From the NCBI RefSeq assembly GCF_900114735.1, contig NZ_FOUA01000005.1, positions 238,966-302,965 of the forward strand: 64,000 nt of DNA, written 5' to 3'. This stretch comes from Halopseudomonas bauzanensis. Its GTDB lineage: Bacteria; Pseudomonadota; Gammaproteobacteria; Pseudomonadales; Pseudomonadaceae. The notes beneath the pieces were generated by a model. It did no database searches. It saw only the letters and a list, made by a program, of their open reading frames with translations, and was not told where the DNA came from. Positions 20,919-28,844 of this stretch are shown here, piece after piece; position 1 is the first letter of the stretch; every line of letters begins with the position of its first letter. The position numbers were made by a program, and so were the translations under genes.

Positions 20919-21959
20919 CTAGAGCCTCAGTTCCAGGGACTGACTGTCATCATCGAACAGGTTACGCGGGCGCTCAGAGGGTGGCGTGGCGGGCAGCTCG
21001 TCGGCTGCCGGCGCGCTATCCCCAGCCGATTGCGAGTCCAGCGATGCGCCTTCCGGGTCGGCCTGCGCCGAGCCACCTTGCGGCCGCTCAGCGCCGGCCT
21101 GCCGCCGCATATCGAACTCGGCACGCTTGTTCATGACCACGATATCGATCCGCCGGTTGATCGGATTGAGCGGGTCGTCCGCGTCGAACAGCGCCGAGTC
21201 GGCGTAGCCCACCACACGCGCCACCTGCTGTTCGGGATACCCGGCGGCCAGCAGCGTGCGCCGCGCCGCATTGGCGCGCTGGGTCGACAGTTCCCAGTTG
21301 CCGTAATCCCGGCGTCCGGTATAAGGCATGGCGTCGGTGTGGCCGCTGATGCTGATACGCTTCGGCACCTTTGCGATGGTATCGGCCAGGGTCAACAGGA
21401 TCTCCTCGAAATACGGCCGCAATTCGGGGCTGCCACTGGCGAACATGGGCCGATTTTCCGCATCAACGATCTGGATGCGCAACCCCTCCAGGGTAAACTC
21501 CATCAGGATCTGATCACGGAAGCGCTGCAGAACCGGCTCGGTATCGATCTTGTTCTGCAGTTCCTGCAACAGCAGGTCCAGCTCGCGCAGCTCCATCTTG
21601 TCCGGCAGCTCATCCACCTCCGGCCGCGCCGGCACCATCGGCTCCAGTTGCTCCAACAGCTCCGGCAATTGGTCCCTGCCACTGTCCAACTCATTGAGGG
21701 TACGTTGCGGCGCCGGTGTCGGCGAGCCGCCCAGATCAATTGGGTGCGGGCTGCCACCATCAAAATTGATCGGGTCCTTGAAATAGGCGGAGACCATTTT
21801 CAGCTGCTCCGGCGTCGCTACCGTGACCAACCACATGACCAGGAAGAACGCCATCATGGCAATGGCGAAGTCAGCGAAGGCGATCTTCCAGGAGCCGCCG
21901 CGGTGGCCGTCAGCCTTGCGGCTGACTCGCTTGACGATGATCGGCTGAGGACTGTCCAC
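20919..21959 (-). CDS. motB: flagellar motor stator protein MotB
   Basis: A 346-residue stator subunit that anchors the proton channel to peptidoglycan. It has a cytoplasmic basic start (IIVKRVSRKADGHRGGSWK), one membrane helix with the proton-carrying aspartate D30 in IAFADFAIAMMAFFLVMWL, a plug/linker region, and an OmpA-like peptidoglycan-binding domain (about 185-290) with ISGHTDAMPYTGRRDYGNWELS-type features such as SGHTDAMPY and NWELSTQRA. A disordered Pro/Ala/Ser-rich tail follows. The GTG start at 21959 is three bases after the motA stop. Proton rather than sodium coupling is expected for MotB over PomB, but not proven. Confidence 0.93.
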   Translation of the reverse strand: MDSPQPIIVKRVSRKADGHRGGSWKIAFADFAIAMMAFFLVMWLVTVATPEQLKMVSAYFKDPINFDGGSPHPIDLGGSPTPAPQRTLNELDSGRDQLPELLEQLEPMVPARPEVDELPDKMELRELDLLLQELQNKIDTEPVLQRFRDQILMEFTLEGLRIQIVDAENRPMFASGSPELRPYFEEILLTLADTIAKVPKRISISGHTDAMPYTGRRDYGNWELSTQRANAARRTLLAAGYPEQQVARVVGYADSALFDADDPLNPINRRIDIVVMNKRAEFDMRRQAGAERPQGGSAQADPEGASLDSQSAGDSAPAADELPATPPSERPRNLFDDDSQSLELRL

Positions 21960-21962
21960 GGC

Positions 21963-22817
21963 TCAGCGCCCCTTGACCGACGTTTCCAGCTCGGCAAAGC
22001 TTGGCCGCTGCTCCGGCAGCAGTGCCTTGCGGCCAAACTCCACCGCCAATGCCGGTGGCAGGCCCTGGGCACTGGCGACCAGGCACATTTTGATCGCTTC
22101 GTAGGTATTGGCCTCTTCGTTGGCGTCATGCTGGACCGCGGTGCCGAAAGGTCCAACGAAACCGTAGGCCGCGAGGATACCCAGGAAAGTCCCCACCAGC
22201 GCAGTACCAACCTTCTCGCCGATCAAGGCGTTGTCCGCCTCGCCGAGGATACTCATGGTGATGACGATCCCAAGCACTGCAGCGACGATACCGAAACCCG
22301 GCAGGGCGTCGGCGATCCGGTTCAGGGCGTGGGCCGGCTCGTTCAGTTCCTCGGTGAGGCTGGAAATTTCCACATCGAACAGCGCCTCCAGCTCGTGGGG
22401 CGCCATAGTGCCGGTGGACATGATGCGCAGGTAGTCGCAGATGAAAGCGGTCATATGCGCATCCTTGAGAATCGCCGGGTACTTGCTGAAAATCGGGCTT
22501 TCCTGGGGCTCTTCGATATCCGCCTCGATCGCCATCATGCCCTCGCGGCGGCTTTTGTTGAGGATCTCATAGAGCACCCCGAGCACATCCAGATAAAAAG
22601 CCTTGTTGAAGCGGTGTCCAAAGAAGATCGCCGGGATCTTGCCAAGTACCTTTTTTACCGTCGCCATGCTGTTGGCAATCAGAAAGATACCCAACGCCGC
22701 ACCGCCAATGATGACGATTTCAAAAGGATGCCACAGCGCCGCCAACATCCCGCCCGACATCATGAACCCACCAAACACGCTGATGGTGACTATCACATAA
22801 CCCACAATTTTCAGCAT
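21963..22817 (-). CDS. motA: flagellar motor stator protein MotA
   Basis: A 284-residue membrane protein with four predicted helices (two near the N-terminus, MLKIVGYVIVTISVFGGFMM and the IVIIGGAALGIFLI segment, and two after residue 170, LPGFGIVAAVLGIV and TFLGILAAYGFVGPF) and a large cytoplasmic loop that contacts FliG. The conserved prolines of the channel lie in these last helices. The ATG at 22817 is chosen for length (P. aeruginosa MotA 283). It is the first gene of the motAB unit and is divergent from the rhodanese gene. Confidence 0.93.
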   Translation of the reverse strand: MLKIVGYVIVTISVFGGFMMSGGMLAALWHPFEIVIIGGAALGIFLIANSMATVKKVLGKIPAIFFGHRFNKAFYLDVLGVLYEILNKSRREGMMAIEADIEEPQESPIFSKYPAILKDAHMTAFICDYLRIMSTGTMAPHELEALFDVEISSLTEELNEPAHALNRIADALPGFGIVAAVLGIVITMSILGEADNALIGEKVGTALVGTFLGILAAYGFVGPFGTAVQHDANEEANTYEAIKMCLVASAQGLPPALAVEFGRKALLPEQRPSFAELETSVKGR

Positions 22818-22881
22818 ATGCCCCGCTATCTCCGACTCGCCCGGCGCCCGACCGGCACCCAAAAAACCATCATACCGGCCT

Positions 22882-22889
22882 ATATCGGC
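22882..22889 (-). promoter_or_regulatory. possible sigma-28 (FliA) -10 element upstream of motA
   Basis: On the minus strand GCCGATAT, 65 bases upstream of the motA ATG, matches seven of eight bases of the flagellar sigma factor -10 consensus GCCGATAA. The -35 part eleven bases upstream (TCAGAATT) matches TAAAGTTT only weakly. Flagellar stator genes are commonly FliA-dependent, so this is plausible but unproven. Confidence 0.4.
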
Positions 22890-22985
22890 CACAGCGCGCC
22901 AATTCTGAATGACAAATTGCAGCGGCTGCTGCCACTCATCGCATCGGCTTTTTCAGCCAAGCCCAGCTTTGCCGGCTTTGCTCTG

Positions 22986-22991
22986 TATAAT
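22986..22991 (+). promoter_or_regulatory. possible -10 element of the rhodanese gene
   Basis: A perfect TATAAT lies 30 bases upstream of the ATG at 23021. The matching -35 region at the usual spacing has no good TTGACA-like sequence, so the promoter may be activator-assisted or weak. Confidence 0.4.
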
Positions 22992-23020
22992 GCCTGCAAC
23001 AACGAAAAGAGATTCGAACC

Positions 23021-23836
23021 ATGACCACTTCCTCTTCTGCATTGCCGTTACTGCTGGAGCCCAGCCAGTTACCGGCATCGCTCGATCCGGCGGTATTTCG
23101 GCTGGTCGACCTGAGCAAGTCCGAGCAGTACCTGGCCGGCCATGTCCCCGGCGCCGTGCATCTGCCGCCCGGCAGCATCACCAGCCCTGCCCCGGTTCCC
23201 GGGCTACTGCCCGACGTGGCCAGCCTGCAGCAGATTCTCGGCAGCCTGGGCCATCACAGTGAGCTGCATTACATCGTTTACGACGATGAAGGCGGCGGTT
23301 GGGCCGGACGCTTCATCTGGATTCTCGACAGCATCGGCCACCCGCACTACAGCTATCTGAATGGCGGTCTGAAAGCCTGGCAGGCCGAGAATTTGCCGCT
23401 GGAGCAACAGGCGCATCAGGCCGAGCCAACCCAGCCCACCCTGACCGTCAATAGCGATCACAGCGTGACTCTGGATGAGCTGCTGGCCAACCTGAATAAC
23501 CCCGATCAGGTGATCTGGGACGCTCGCTCGCCGGCCGAGCACCGGGGCGACAAAGTGCTGGCCGCCCGCGGCGGGCATATCCCCGGGGCCATCAACTTTG
23601 AATGGACGGCCGGCATGGACCCGCAGCACGGCCTGCGCCTGCGCGCCGACCTGGCTGCACAACTGCAAGCCCTGGGCATCACTCCTGACCGGGACGTGGT
23701 CACCCATTGCCAGACCCATCACCGCTCCGGCTTCACCTATCTGGCGGCCAAGATCCTTGGCTACCCACGGGTCAGGGCCTATGCCGGCTCCTGGGCCGAA
23801 TGGGGCAACCATCCCGATACACCCATTGATCTCTGA
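23021..23836 (+). CDS. rhdA: rhodanese, thiosulfate:cyanide sulfurtransferase
   Basis: A 271-residue tandem rhodanese: an inactive N-terminal domain (about 15-130) and an active C-terminal domain (about 150-265). The active-site loop CQTHHRS is the one described for Azotobacter vinelandii RhdA, a protein of the same length, and differs from the mammalian and mercaptopyruvate types. It transfers sulfur from thiosulfate to cyanide or to a cellular acceptor; a role in redox balance or Fe-S supply has been proposed for RhdA. The stop lies nine bases before psd on the same strand, so the two may be co-transcribed. Confidence 0.9.
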   Translation: MTTSSSALPLLLEPSQLPASLDPAVFRLVDLSKSEQYLAGHVPGAVHLPPGSITSPAPVPGLLPDVASLQQILGSLGHHSELHYIVYDDEGGGWAGRFIWILDSIGHPHYSYLNGGLKAWQAENLPLEQQAHQAEPTQPTLTVNSDHSVTLDELLANLNNPDQVIWDARSPAEHRGDKVLAARGGHIPGAINFEWTAGMDPQHGLRLRADLAAQLQALGITPDRDVVTHCQTHHRSGFTYLAAKILGYPRVRAYAGSWAEWGNHPDTPIDL

Positions 23837-23845
23837 GACCTCTAC

Positions 23846-24706
23846 ATGCGCGATCGCCTGTTCATCACTTCCCAATACCTATTGCCCCAGCACCTGCTGT
23901 CCCGTCTGGCCGGCGGGCTGGCCAACTGTACCTGGAGCTGGGTGAAAAACCCCTTTATCAACTGGTTCGTCAAGCGCTACCAGGTCGATATGAGCCAGGC
24001 CGTCGAGCCGAACCCGACCGCCTACCGCTGCTTCAATGATTTCTTTACCCGCGCCCTGCTGCCCGACGCCCGCCCACTGGATGAGGGCGAAGCCAGCATT
24101 CTCTGCCCGGCCGATGGCGCCATCAGCCAACTGGGCAAGATCGAGCATGGCCGCATCTTCCAGGCCAAGGGCCAGAGTTTCAGCGTGCTTGAACTGCTCG
24201 GCGGCAATCCGGCCCATGCCGAGCAATTCCAGGGCGGCGAATTTGCCACCGTATATCTGTCGCCCAGCGACTATCACCGCGTACACATGCCCCTGGGCGG
24301 CACACTGCGCGACATGATCTATGTACCGGGCAAGCTGTTTTCAGTGAATCAGACCACCGCAGAGAACGTGCCGGAGCTCTTCGCCCGCAACGAACGGGTG
24401 GTCTGTCTGTTCGATACCGATGCCGGCCCCATGGCCGTGGTGCTGGTCGGTGCGATGATCGTGGCCTCAGTGGAAACCGTCTGGGCTGGCCTGGTGGCGC
24501 CACCGCAACGCCAGCTGCGCAGTGAATCCTACGGCCACCGCGCCCCGGAACTGGAACGCGGCGCGGAGATGGGCCGCTTCAAGCTCGGTTCCACGGCTAT
24601 TGTGCTGTTCGCTCCCGGACGCGCGCGCTGGGATGAACACCTGGCGGCCGGTAGCCTGGTACGCATGGGTCAGAAGATGGGCGAGCGACTCAGCCCCGCT
24701 GACTGA
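23846..24706 (+). CDS. psd: phosphatidylserine decarboxylase proenzyme
   Basis: Makes phosphatidylethanolamine from phosphatidylserine at the inner membrane. The 286-residue proenzyme contains the self-cleavage motif LGST; cleavage between G248 and S249 creates the alpha chain with its pyruvoyl group and leaves the beta chain N-terminal. Other landmarks are FNDFFTRALLPDARP, PADGAISQLG and LSPSDYHRVHMP. It ends before a hairpin terminator and converges with epmA. Confidence 0.96.
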   Translation: MRDRLFITSQYLLPQHLLSRLAGGLANCTWSWVKNPFINWFVKRYQVDMSQAVEPNPTAYRCFNDFFTRALLPDARPLDEGEASILCPADGAISQLGKIEHGRIFQAKGQSFSVLELLGGNPAHAEQFQGGEFATVYLSPSDYHRVHMPLGGTLRDMIYVPGKLFSVNQTTAENVPELFARNERVVCLFDTDAGPMAVVLVGAMIVASVETVWAGLVAPPQRQLRSESYGHRAPELERGAEMGRFKLGSTAIVLFAPGRARWDEHLAAGSLVRMGQKMGERLSPAD

Positions 24707-24725
24707 GCCATTGAAGCTGTAAGCG

Positions 24726-24753
24726 CAACGCCCCCGCTCGCCGGGGGGCGTTG
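24726..24753 (+). terminator. hairpin terminator after psd
   Basis: Perfect ten-base arms CAACGCCCCC (24726-24735) and GGGGGCGTTG (24744-24753) with an eight-base loop, 20 bases past the psd stop. It is followed by a pyrimidine-rich but not T-rich stretch, so it may be a moderate terminator. Confidence 0.7.
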
Positions 24754-24821
24754 TCACTTCCCCTCTCTTGCTTGCCCCTGCCACCTTCCCAAGCGGTCAT
24801 GGGCGGCGAAATATTATCCGG

Positions 24822-25781
24822 TCAGGCGCGAGCCAGGGGAAAGGCGATCACCTCGTCGATCCGGGTCGCTCCCAGTGCCAGCATCACCAGCCGGTCCACT
24901 CCCAGCGCTACGCCCGCACATTCCGGGAGCCCCTGCTGTAACCCGCTCAACAGCAGCTCGTCCACCGGCAATACCGGCCGCCCCAACGTCTGGCGCTGCT
25001 GTTGGTCAGCAGCGAAACGGCGGGCCTGCTCATCGGCATCGGTCAACTCGAAATAGCCATTGGCCAACTCCATTCCGCGGATGAACAGCTCGAAACGCGC
25101 CGCGCTGGGCACGCAGTCATCCCCCTCCACCACACGAGCCAGCGCCGCCTGGGATGCCGGAAAGGCATACACCATGGTCGGCTGCTGCAATTGCGGCTCG
25201 ATGCAGTGGGAGAACAGCAGATTCAACCAGCCATCCCGATCCAGTTGACCCTGGAAGTCACAATGCTCACGCCCCAGCCGCGCCAGCTCGGCGTCGCCAC
25301 AGGTGTGGATATCGACAGCAAGGAAATCCACGAACAATGCCGCGTAGGTCACCCGCCGCGCGCGTTCGCTGCCCAGCAATGACGTCACCAGATCATCGAC
25401 CTCATCCATCAGTTGGTGATGATCAAAACCGATGCGGTACCACTCCAGCATGCTGAATTCGGGATTGTGCCGGCTACCGGTCTCGCCGTTGCGATAGACC
25501 CGGCATAGCTGCCAGATACAACCACTGCCAGCAGCCAGCAGGCGCTTCATCGGGTATTCCGGCGAGGTGTGCAGGTACAAGATCTGCGAGACCCCACCGC
25601 CCTCGAGCACATAATCGGTGACAAAGGGGAACAGGTGTGGATCGCTGACCGCTGCGGCAGAGAGACTGGGCGTGTCTACCTCCAGCACATCACGCGCGGC
25701 GAAGAACCGGCGGATACCATTGATAATCTCCGCTCGCCGGCGCAGGTTGCCCAGGGGCGCAGCCGGTTGCCAATCGTTCAT
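24822..25781 (-). CDS. epmA: EF-P--(R)-beta-lysine ligase EpmA
   Basis: A 319-residue class II lysyl-tRNA-synthetase-like enzyme without anticodon-binding domain that attaches (R)-beta-lysine to Lys34 of EF-P. Motif 2 and the adenylation pocket are seen in HTSPEYPMKRLLAAGSG, IWQLCRVYRNGE and HNPEFSMLEWYR; motif 3 is GVALGVDRLVMLALG. The ATG at 25781 has GGAG at good spacing. It lies only 25 bases downstream of mrpG on the same strand, so it is probably transcribed as the last gene of the antiporter operon. Its substrate protein (efp) and partner (epmB) lie 6 kb away in this window. Confidence 0.95.
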   Translation of the reverse strand: MNDWQPAAPLGNLRRRAEIINGIRRFFAARDVLEVDTPSLSAAAVSDPHLFPFVTDYVLEGGGVSQILYLHTSPEYPMKRLLAAGSGCIWQLCRVYRNGETGSRHNPEFSMLEWYRIGFDHHQLMDEVDDLVTSLLGSERARRVTYAALFVDFLAVDIHTCGDAELARLGREHCDFQGQLDRDGWLNLLFSHCIEPQLQQPTMVYAFPASQAALARVVEGDDCVPSAARFELFIRGMELANGYFELTDADEQARRFAADQQQRQTLGRPVLPVDELLLSGLQQGLPECAGVALGVDRLVMLALGATRIDEVIAFPLARA

Positions 25782-25806
25782 ATGTTCTCCAGGGAAGTAG
25801 CGCCAT

Positions 25807-26154
25807 TCAGCGGTTGCTGCTGCGGTCCTTGGCGCGCTCGAGAGCATCTCCCAGCGGGCCGACCTTGGGCCTTACACCAGCCATGTGGCCGGCACGCGAT
25901 ATTATATGAGCCGCCATCGGTGCGCTAACCAGAAGTACGGCAACGGCCAGGAAAACGTTGAACCAGGCATGTCCACCCGTGGCAAACAGGGCCCCCAGCA
26001 ATATCAGGATGGCACCCAGTGCGCCGGCCTTGCTCGCTGAATGCATGCGGCTGTAGGCATCAGGCAACCGACACACGCCAAGCGCGCCCAGCAAACTGAA
26101 TAGTGCGCCGAGCAGTATCAATATGGAACCGGCAAATGCCATGGCCTCTTTCAT
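25807..26154 (-). CDS. mrpG: Na+/H+ antiporter subunit G
   Basis: A 115-residue subunit of the multi-subunit Mrp/Mnh cation/proton antiporter, with three membrane helices (about residues 5-28, 44-62, 66-88) and the family segment LPDAYSRMHSASKAGALGA. Its ATG overlaps the mrpF stop (ATGA). It is the last subunit gene of the operon; epmA follows after 25 bases. Confidence 0.9.
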   Translation of the reverse strand: MKEAMAFAGSILILLGALFSLLGALGVCRLPDAYSRMHSASKAGALGAILILLGALFATGGHAWFNVFLAVAVLLVSAPMAAHIISRAGHMAGVRPKVGPLGDALERAKDRSSNR

Positions 26155-26474
26155 ATGTCGTCCTCATGAAGCTGGGGTCCCGGCTGCTCGTCGCTGCTGT
26201 GAGCCCCCCGGAACAGTAATGCAAAAGCCGCACTTCCCAGGAAGCTGACAATGGCCAGGATGATAGCTACATCCAGCAGCACTTGCTGCCTGGTTATCAG
26301 CGCCAGAACAGTGACTCCCGCCACGCCTATCATGGTCAACGCATCCATGGCGACGGCCCGGTCCGGCCTGCTCGGACCAACCAGCAGACGCCACATCAGC
26401 AGCACCATGCTGACCACCAGGATCCCCCCGGCCAGGTGCAATACCCAATACTGTCCAGCCAGTAGCACATTCAT
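26151..26474 (-). CDS. mrpF: Na+/H+ antiporter subunit F
   Basis: A 107-residue membrane protein with three helices and the MrpF segment RLLVGPSRPDRAVAMDALT followed by ITRQQVLLDVAIILAIVSFLG. The ATG overlaps the mrpE stop by four bases (ATGA). The acidic C-terminal tail (SSDEQPGPQLHEDDI) is cytoplasmic. Needed for a complete Mrp complex in all species tested. Confidence 0.9.
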   Translation of the reverse strand: MNVLLAGQYWVLHLAGGILVVSMVLLMWRLLVGPSRPDRAVAMDALTMIGVAGVTVLALITRQQVLLDVAIILAIVSFLGSAAFALLFRGAHSSDEQPGPQLHEDDI

Positions 26475-26956
26475 CGGCCGCCTCCCAATGGTTGGATCCA
26501 GCGCATGAGACGCCTCTCGATTTCTGCAATGGAGCCAGTGGCCGACTCGATCGAGCGGGTATCCAGAATGTGCACGAACATCTCGCCGGTGCGCGACCAG
26601 TAGTCCAATGCCAGCGTGCCCGGCGTCAGCGTGAGCAAGCAGCCAATCAACGTCACCAAACGCTTATCCCGTGTTTGCAAAGGTACGCGGACTACAGCGG
26701 ACTCGGGTTGCCGATGTGGGCTCAAGACCATCTTCGCCACATTCATCGATGCACTGAAGACCTGATAGGTAAACCAGCAGATGAATGTGGTACCTGCCTC
26801 GATACGCATTGCATACAACCGGCAGGCACCATTGACCAGGCCGCCCAGCCGAAACAGCGGATACAGCGCGGCAAACGCCAGCATCCAGTAGAGCGGGCTC
26901 GCCTGGGCCAGCAGCATGGCCAGCGCCGTCGCGAGCAGCAGATGCAGATACACCAT
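26471..26956 (-). CDS. mrpE: Na+/H+ antiporter subunit E
   Basis: A 161-residue protein with two or three N-terminal membrane helices and a C-terminal cytosolic domain containing TLGTLALDYW-like TPGTLALDYWSRTGEMFVHILD, the MrpE pattern. Its start shares one base with the mrpD stop (TAATG). Confidence 0.88.
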   Translation of the reverse strand: MVYLHLLLATALAMLLAQASPLYWMLAFAALYPLFRLGGLVNGACRLYAMRIEAGTTFICWFTYQVFSASMNVAKMVLSPHRQPESAVVRVPLQTRDKRLVTLIGCLLTLTPGTLALDYWSRTGEMFVHILDTRSIESATGSIAEIERRLMRWIQPLGGGR

Positions 26957-28446
26957 TATTCGCCTCCTCTGTTCAGCAACTGCAGATAGGCGGGCGCCTC
27001 GATCAGCTGGGTTGAAGCGGCGATGGCGTAATCCATTACCGGGCCGGCGCCCAGGCCGATCATCACTGTGATCGCTGCCAGCCCGGCGACTGTGAACCAG
27101 GCGGACCGCGGCCCATTGCCCGTCGCGCCAATCCGTTCTGGGTCGGGGTGCGCCTTGAGAAAAGTCTCGTTCCAGATCTTGCTCATCGATAACAGGGTAA
27201 ATATCCCGGTAAACAAGGCGAAAAAGGCCGCTACCCAGATTCCAGCGTCCAGGCTGGCCTTGACCAGGACGAATTTGGCCCAGAAACCGGACAGCGGCGG
27301 TATGCCCGCCAGCGACAACGCCGGGATGGCAAAAAGGATGGCCAGCAACGGCGTCCGGGCATACAGCCCGCCCATCGCCGCCAGACGCTCAGACCCGCTC
27401 AACCTGGCCGCGATGCCGCCGACGAAGAACAGATTGGCCTTAACAACGATATGATGAATCAGATAGAAGACCGCCCCGGCCAGTGCCAAGGGTGTCGCCA
27501 GGGCCAGCCCGAGCACCATATAGCCCACCTGGCTGACAATATGAAATGACAATATCCGCCGCACCTCGGTCTGCGCGGCCGCCCCGAGCACGCCAATGAT
27601 CATGGTGGCGCAGGCGACCCATAGCAGCACCGAGTGCACTACGCCGGGCTCTGGCCAGAGCAATGTCACCAGGCGAATCAGTGCGTACACACCTACCTTG
27701 GTAAGCAGCCCGGCAAACAAGGCAGAGACCGGCGTCCAGGCCACGTGATAGCTGGCCGGGAGCCAGCCGAACAACGGGAAAAGCGCAGCCTTGATAGAAA
27801 AGGAAACCAGCATCAAGATGACGCCCAACCATGCTCCGGCACTGGCTTCATCGGCGCGGAACAACAAGGCCAGCTCGCCCATGTTCAGCGTGCCGGTTGC
27901 CCCGTACACCAGACCCGCCGCGAGCAGGAACAGCAGCGTCGCCAACATGTTCAGCACCAGGTAGGTCATCGCCCCCGACAGGCGTCGCTCCCCGCCGCCC
28001 AGGGCAATCAGCGCAAAAGAACCGATCAGCAGAACTTCGAACCAGACGTAGAGGTTGAAGATGTCAGCGGTGACGAAGGCGCCGCAGATGCCTACCAGCA
28101 AGCCCTGAATGAACAGGTGGGTATCGCGCAGAAAGTCCGCCGGCATCGGCTGCCGGAAGCAATAGACCAGGGTCGCGAAGCCGATTACCCCACTGATGGC
28201 AACCATGACCGCCGACAACCGATCTATGACCAGGCTGATACCGTAGGGCGCAGCCCAGCCCCCCATCTGGGCGCTAAGTACCGTGCCCTCGGCGGCCAGA
28301 GCAACCAGATAGATACCGGCGAGCAACAATATTGCCGAGCCTGTCATGCTGATGACGGTCACCCAGGCGTGGTGGCGTCTGACCAGCAACGCGAGCAATA
28401 GCGTCGTCAATGGAATGAGGATCGGCAGAATAACCAACACGTTCAT
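26956..28446 (-). CDS. mrpD: Na+/H+ antiporter subunit D
   Basis: A 496-residue, ~14-helix homologue of complex I subunit NuoM/N (Proton_antipo_M family). The channel glutamate lies in NLYVWFEVLLIGSFALIALG and the key lysine region in FSIKAALFPLFGWLPASYH. Together with MrpA it forms the ion-translocating core. The ATG overlaps the mrpC stop (ATGA). Confidence 0.93.
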   Translation of the reverse strand: MNVLVILPILIPLTTLLLALLVRRHHAWVTVISMTGSAILLLAGIYLVALAAEGTVLSAQMGGWAAPYGISLVIDRLSAVMVAISGVIGFATLVYCFRQPMPADFLRDTHLFIQGLLVGICGAFVTADIFNLYVWFEVLLIGSFALIALGGGERRLSGAMTYLVLNMLATLLFLLAAGLVYGATGTLNMGELALLFRADEASAGAWLGVILMLVSFSIKAALFPLFGWLPASYHVAWTPVSALFAGLLTKVGVYALIRLVTLLWPEPGVVHSVLLWVACATMIIGVLGAAAQTEVRRILSFHIVSQVGYMVLGLALATPLALAGAVFYLIHHIVVKANLFFVGGIAARLSGSERLAAMGGLYARTPLLAILFAIPALSLAGIPPLSGFWAKFVLVKASLDAGIWVAAFFALFTGIFTLLSMSKIWNETFLKAHPDPERIGATGNGPRSAWFTVAGLAAITVMIGLGAGPVMDYAIAASTQLIEAPAYLQLLNRGGE

Positions 28447-28844
28447 GGCTTGCGATCCTCTGCCGGCGGATACGGCTCTTCTTCATCCTGATCCGGAGCG
28501 GGCCGCTCGGTCACCTGGCTGACTCGATCAGTGTCCTTGTCGCCATGCAATTCATGGGTCCGCTTGAGCACCGACAAGGCGAAAACGAAAAGCGCAAAAC
28601 CGATCACGATGGCGGTAAGCACCAACGCCTGAGGGAGCGGGTTGGCGGAATCCAGCACCTGCTGGCCAGCGAAGGTGAAGGCGGCCTCGCTACCGGCGAA
28701 GCGTCCAGCCGTCAGCACCCCCAGGTTGATGGCATTACCCAGAACCGCAATGCCCAATACCACGCGCATCAAATGCCGGTCCAGCATCATCCATACGCCC
28801 AGCGCCGCCATGATGCCTGCGGTGATGGCACCGATCCATTCCAT
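28443..28844 (-). CDS. mrpC: Na+/H+ antiporter subunit C
   Basis: A 133-residue NuoK-like subunit with three helices; LDRHLMRVVLGIAVLGNAIN and NPLPQALVLTAIVIGFALF carry the buried charged residues typical of MrpC/NuoK. The charged tail (about residues 108-133, rich in Asp/Glu/Pro) is cytoplasmic. The ATG at 28844 shares one base with the mrpA stop (TGATGG); the longer open frame up to 29024 overlaps mrpA and is rejected. Confidence 0.92.
   Translation of the reverse strand: MEWIGAITAGIMAALGVWMMLDRHLMRVVLGIAVLGNAINLGVLTAGRFAGSEAAFTFAGQQVLDSANPLPQALVLTAIVIGFALFVFALSVLKRTHELHGDKDTDRVSQVTERPAPDQDEEEPYPPAEDRKP

Noticed and set aside
21030..23024. 664-codon plus-strand frame opposite motB and motA
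   Set aside because: Antisense shadow; covers both stator genes and their intergenic spacer, with composition unlike real proteins.
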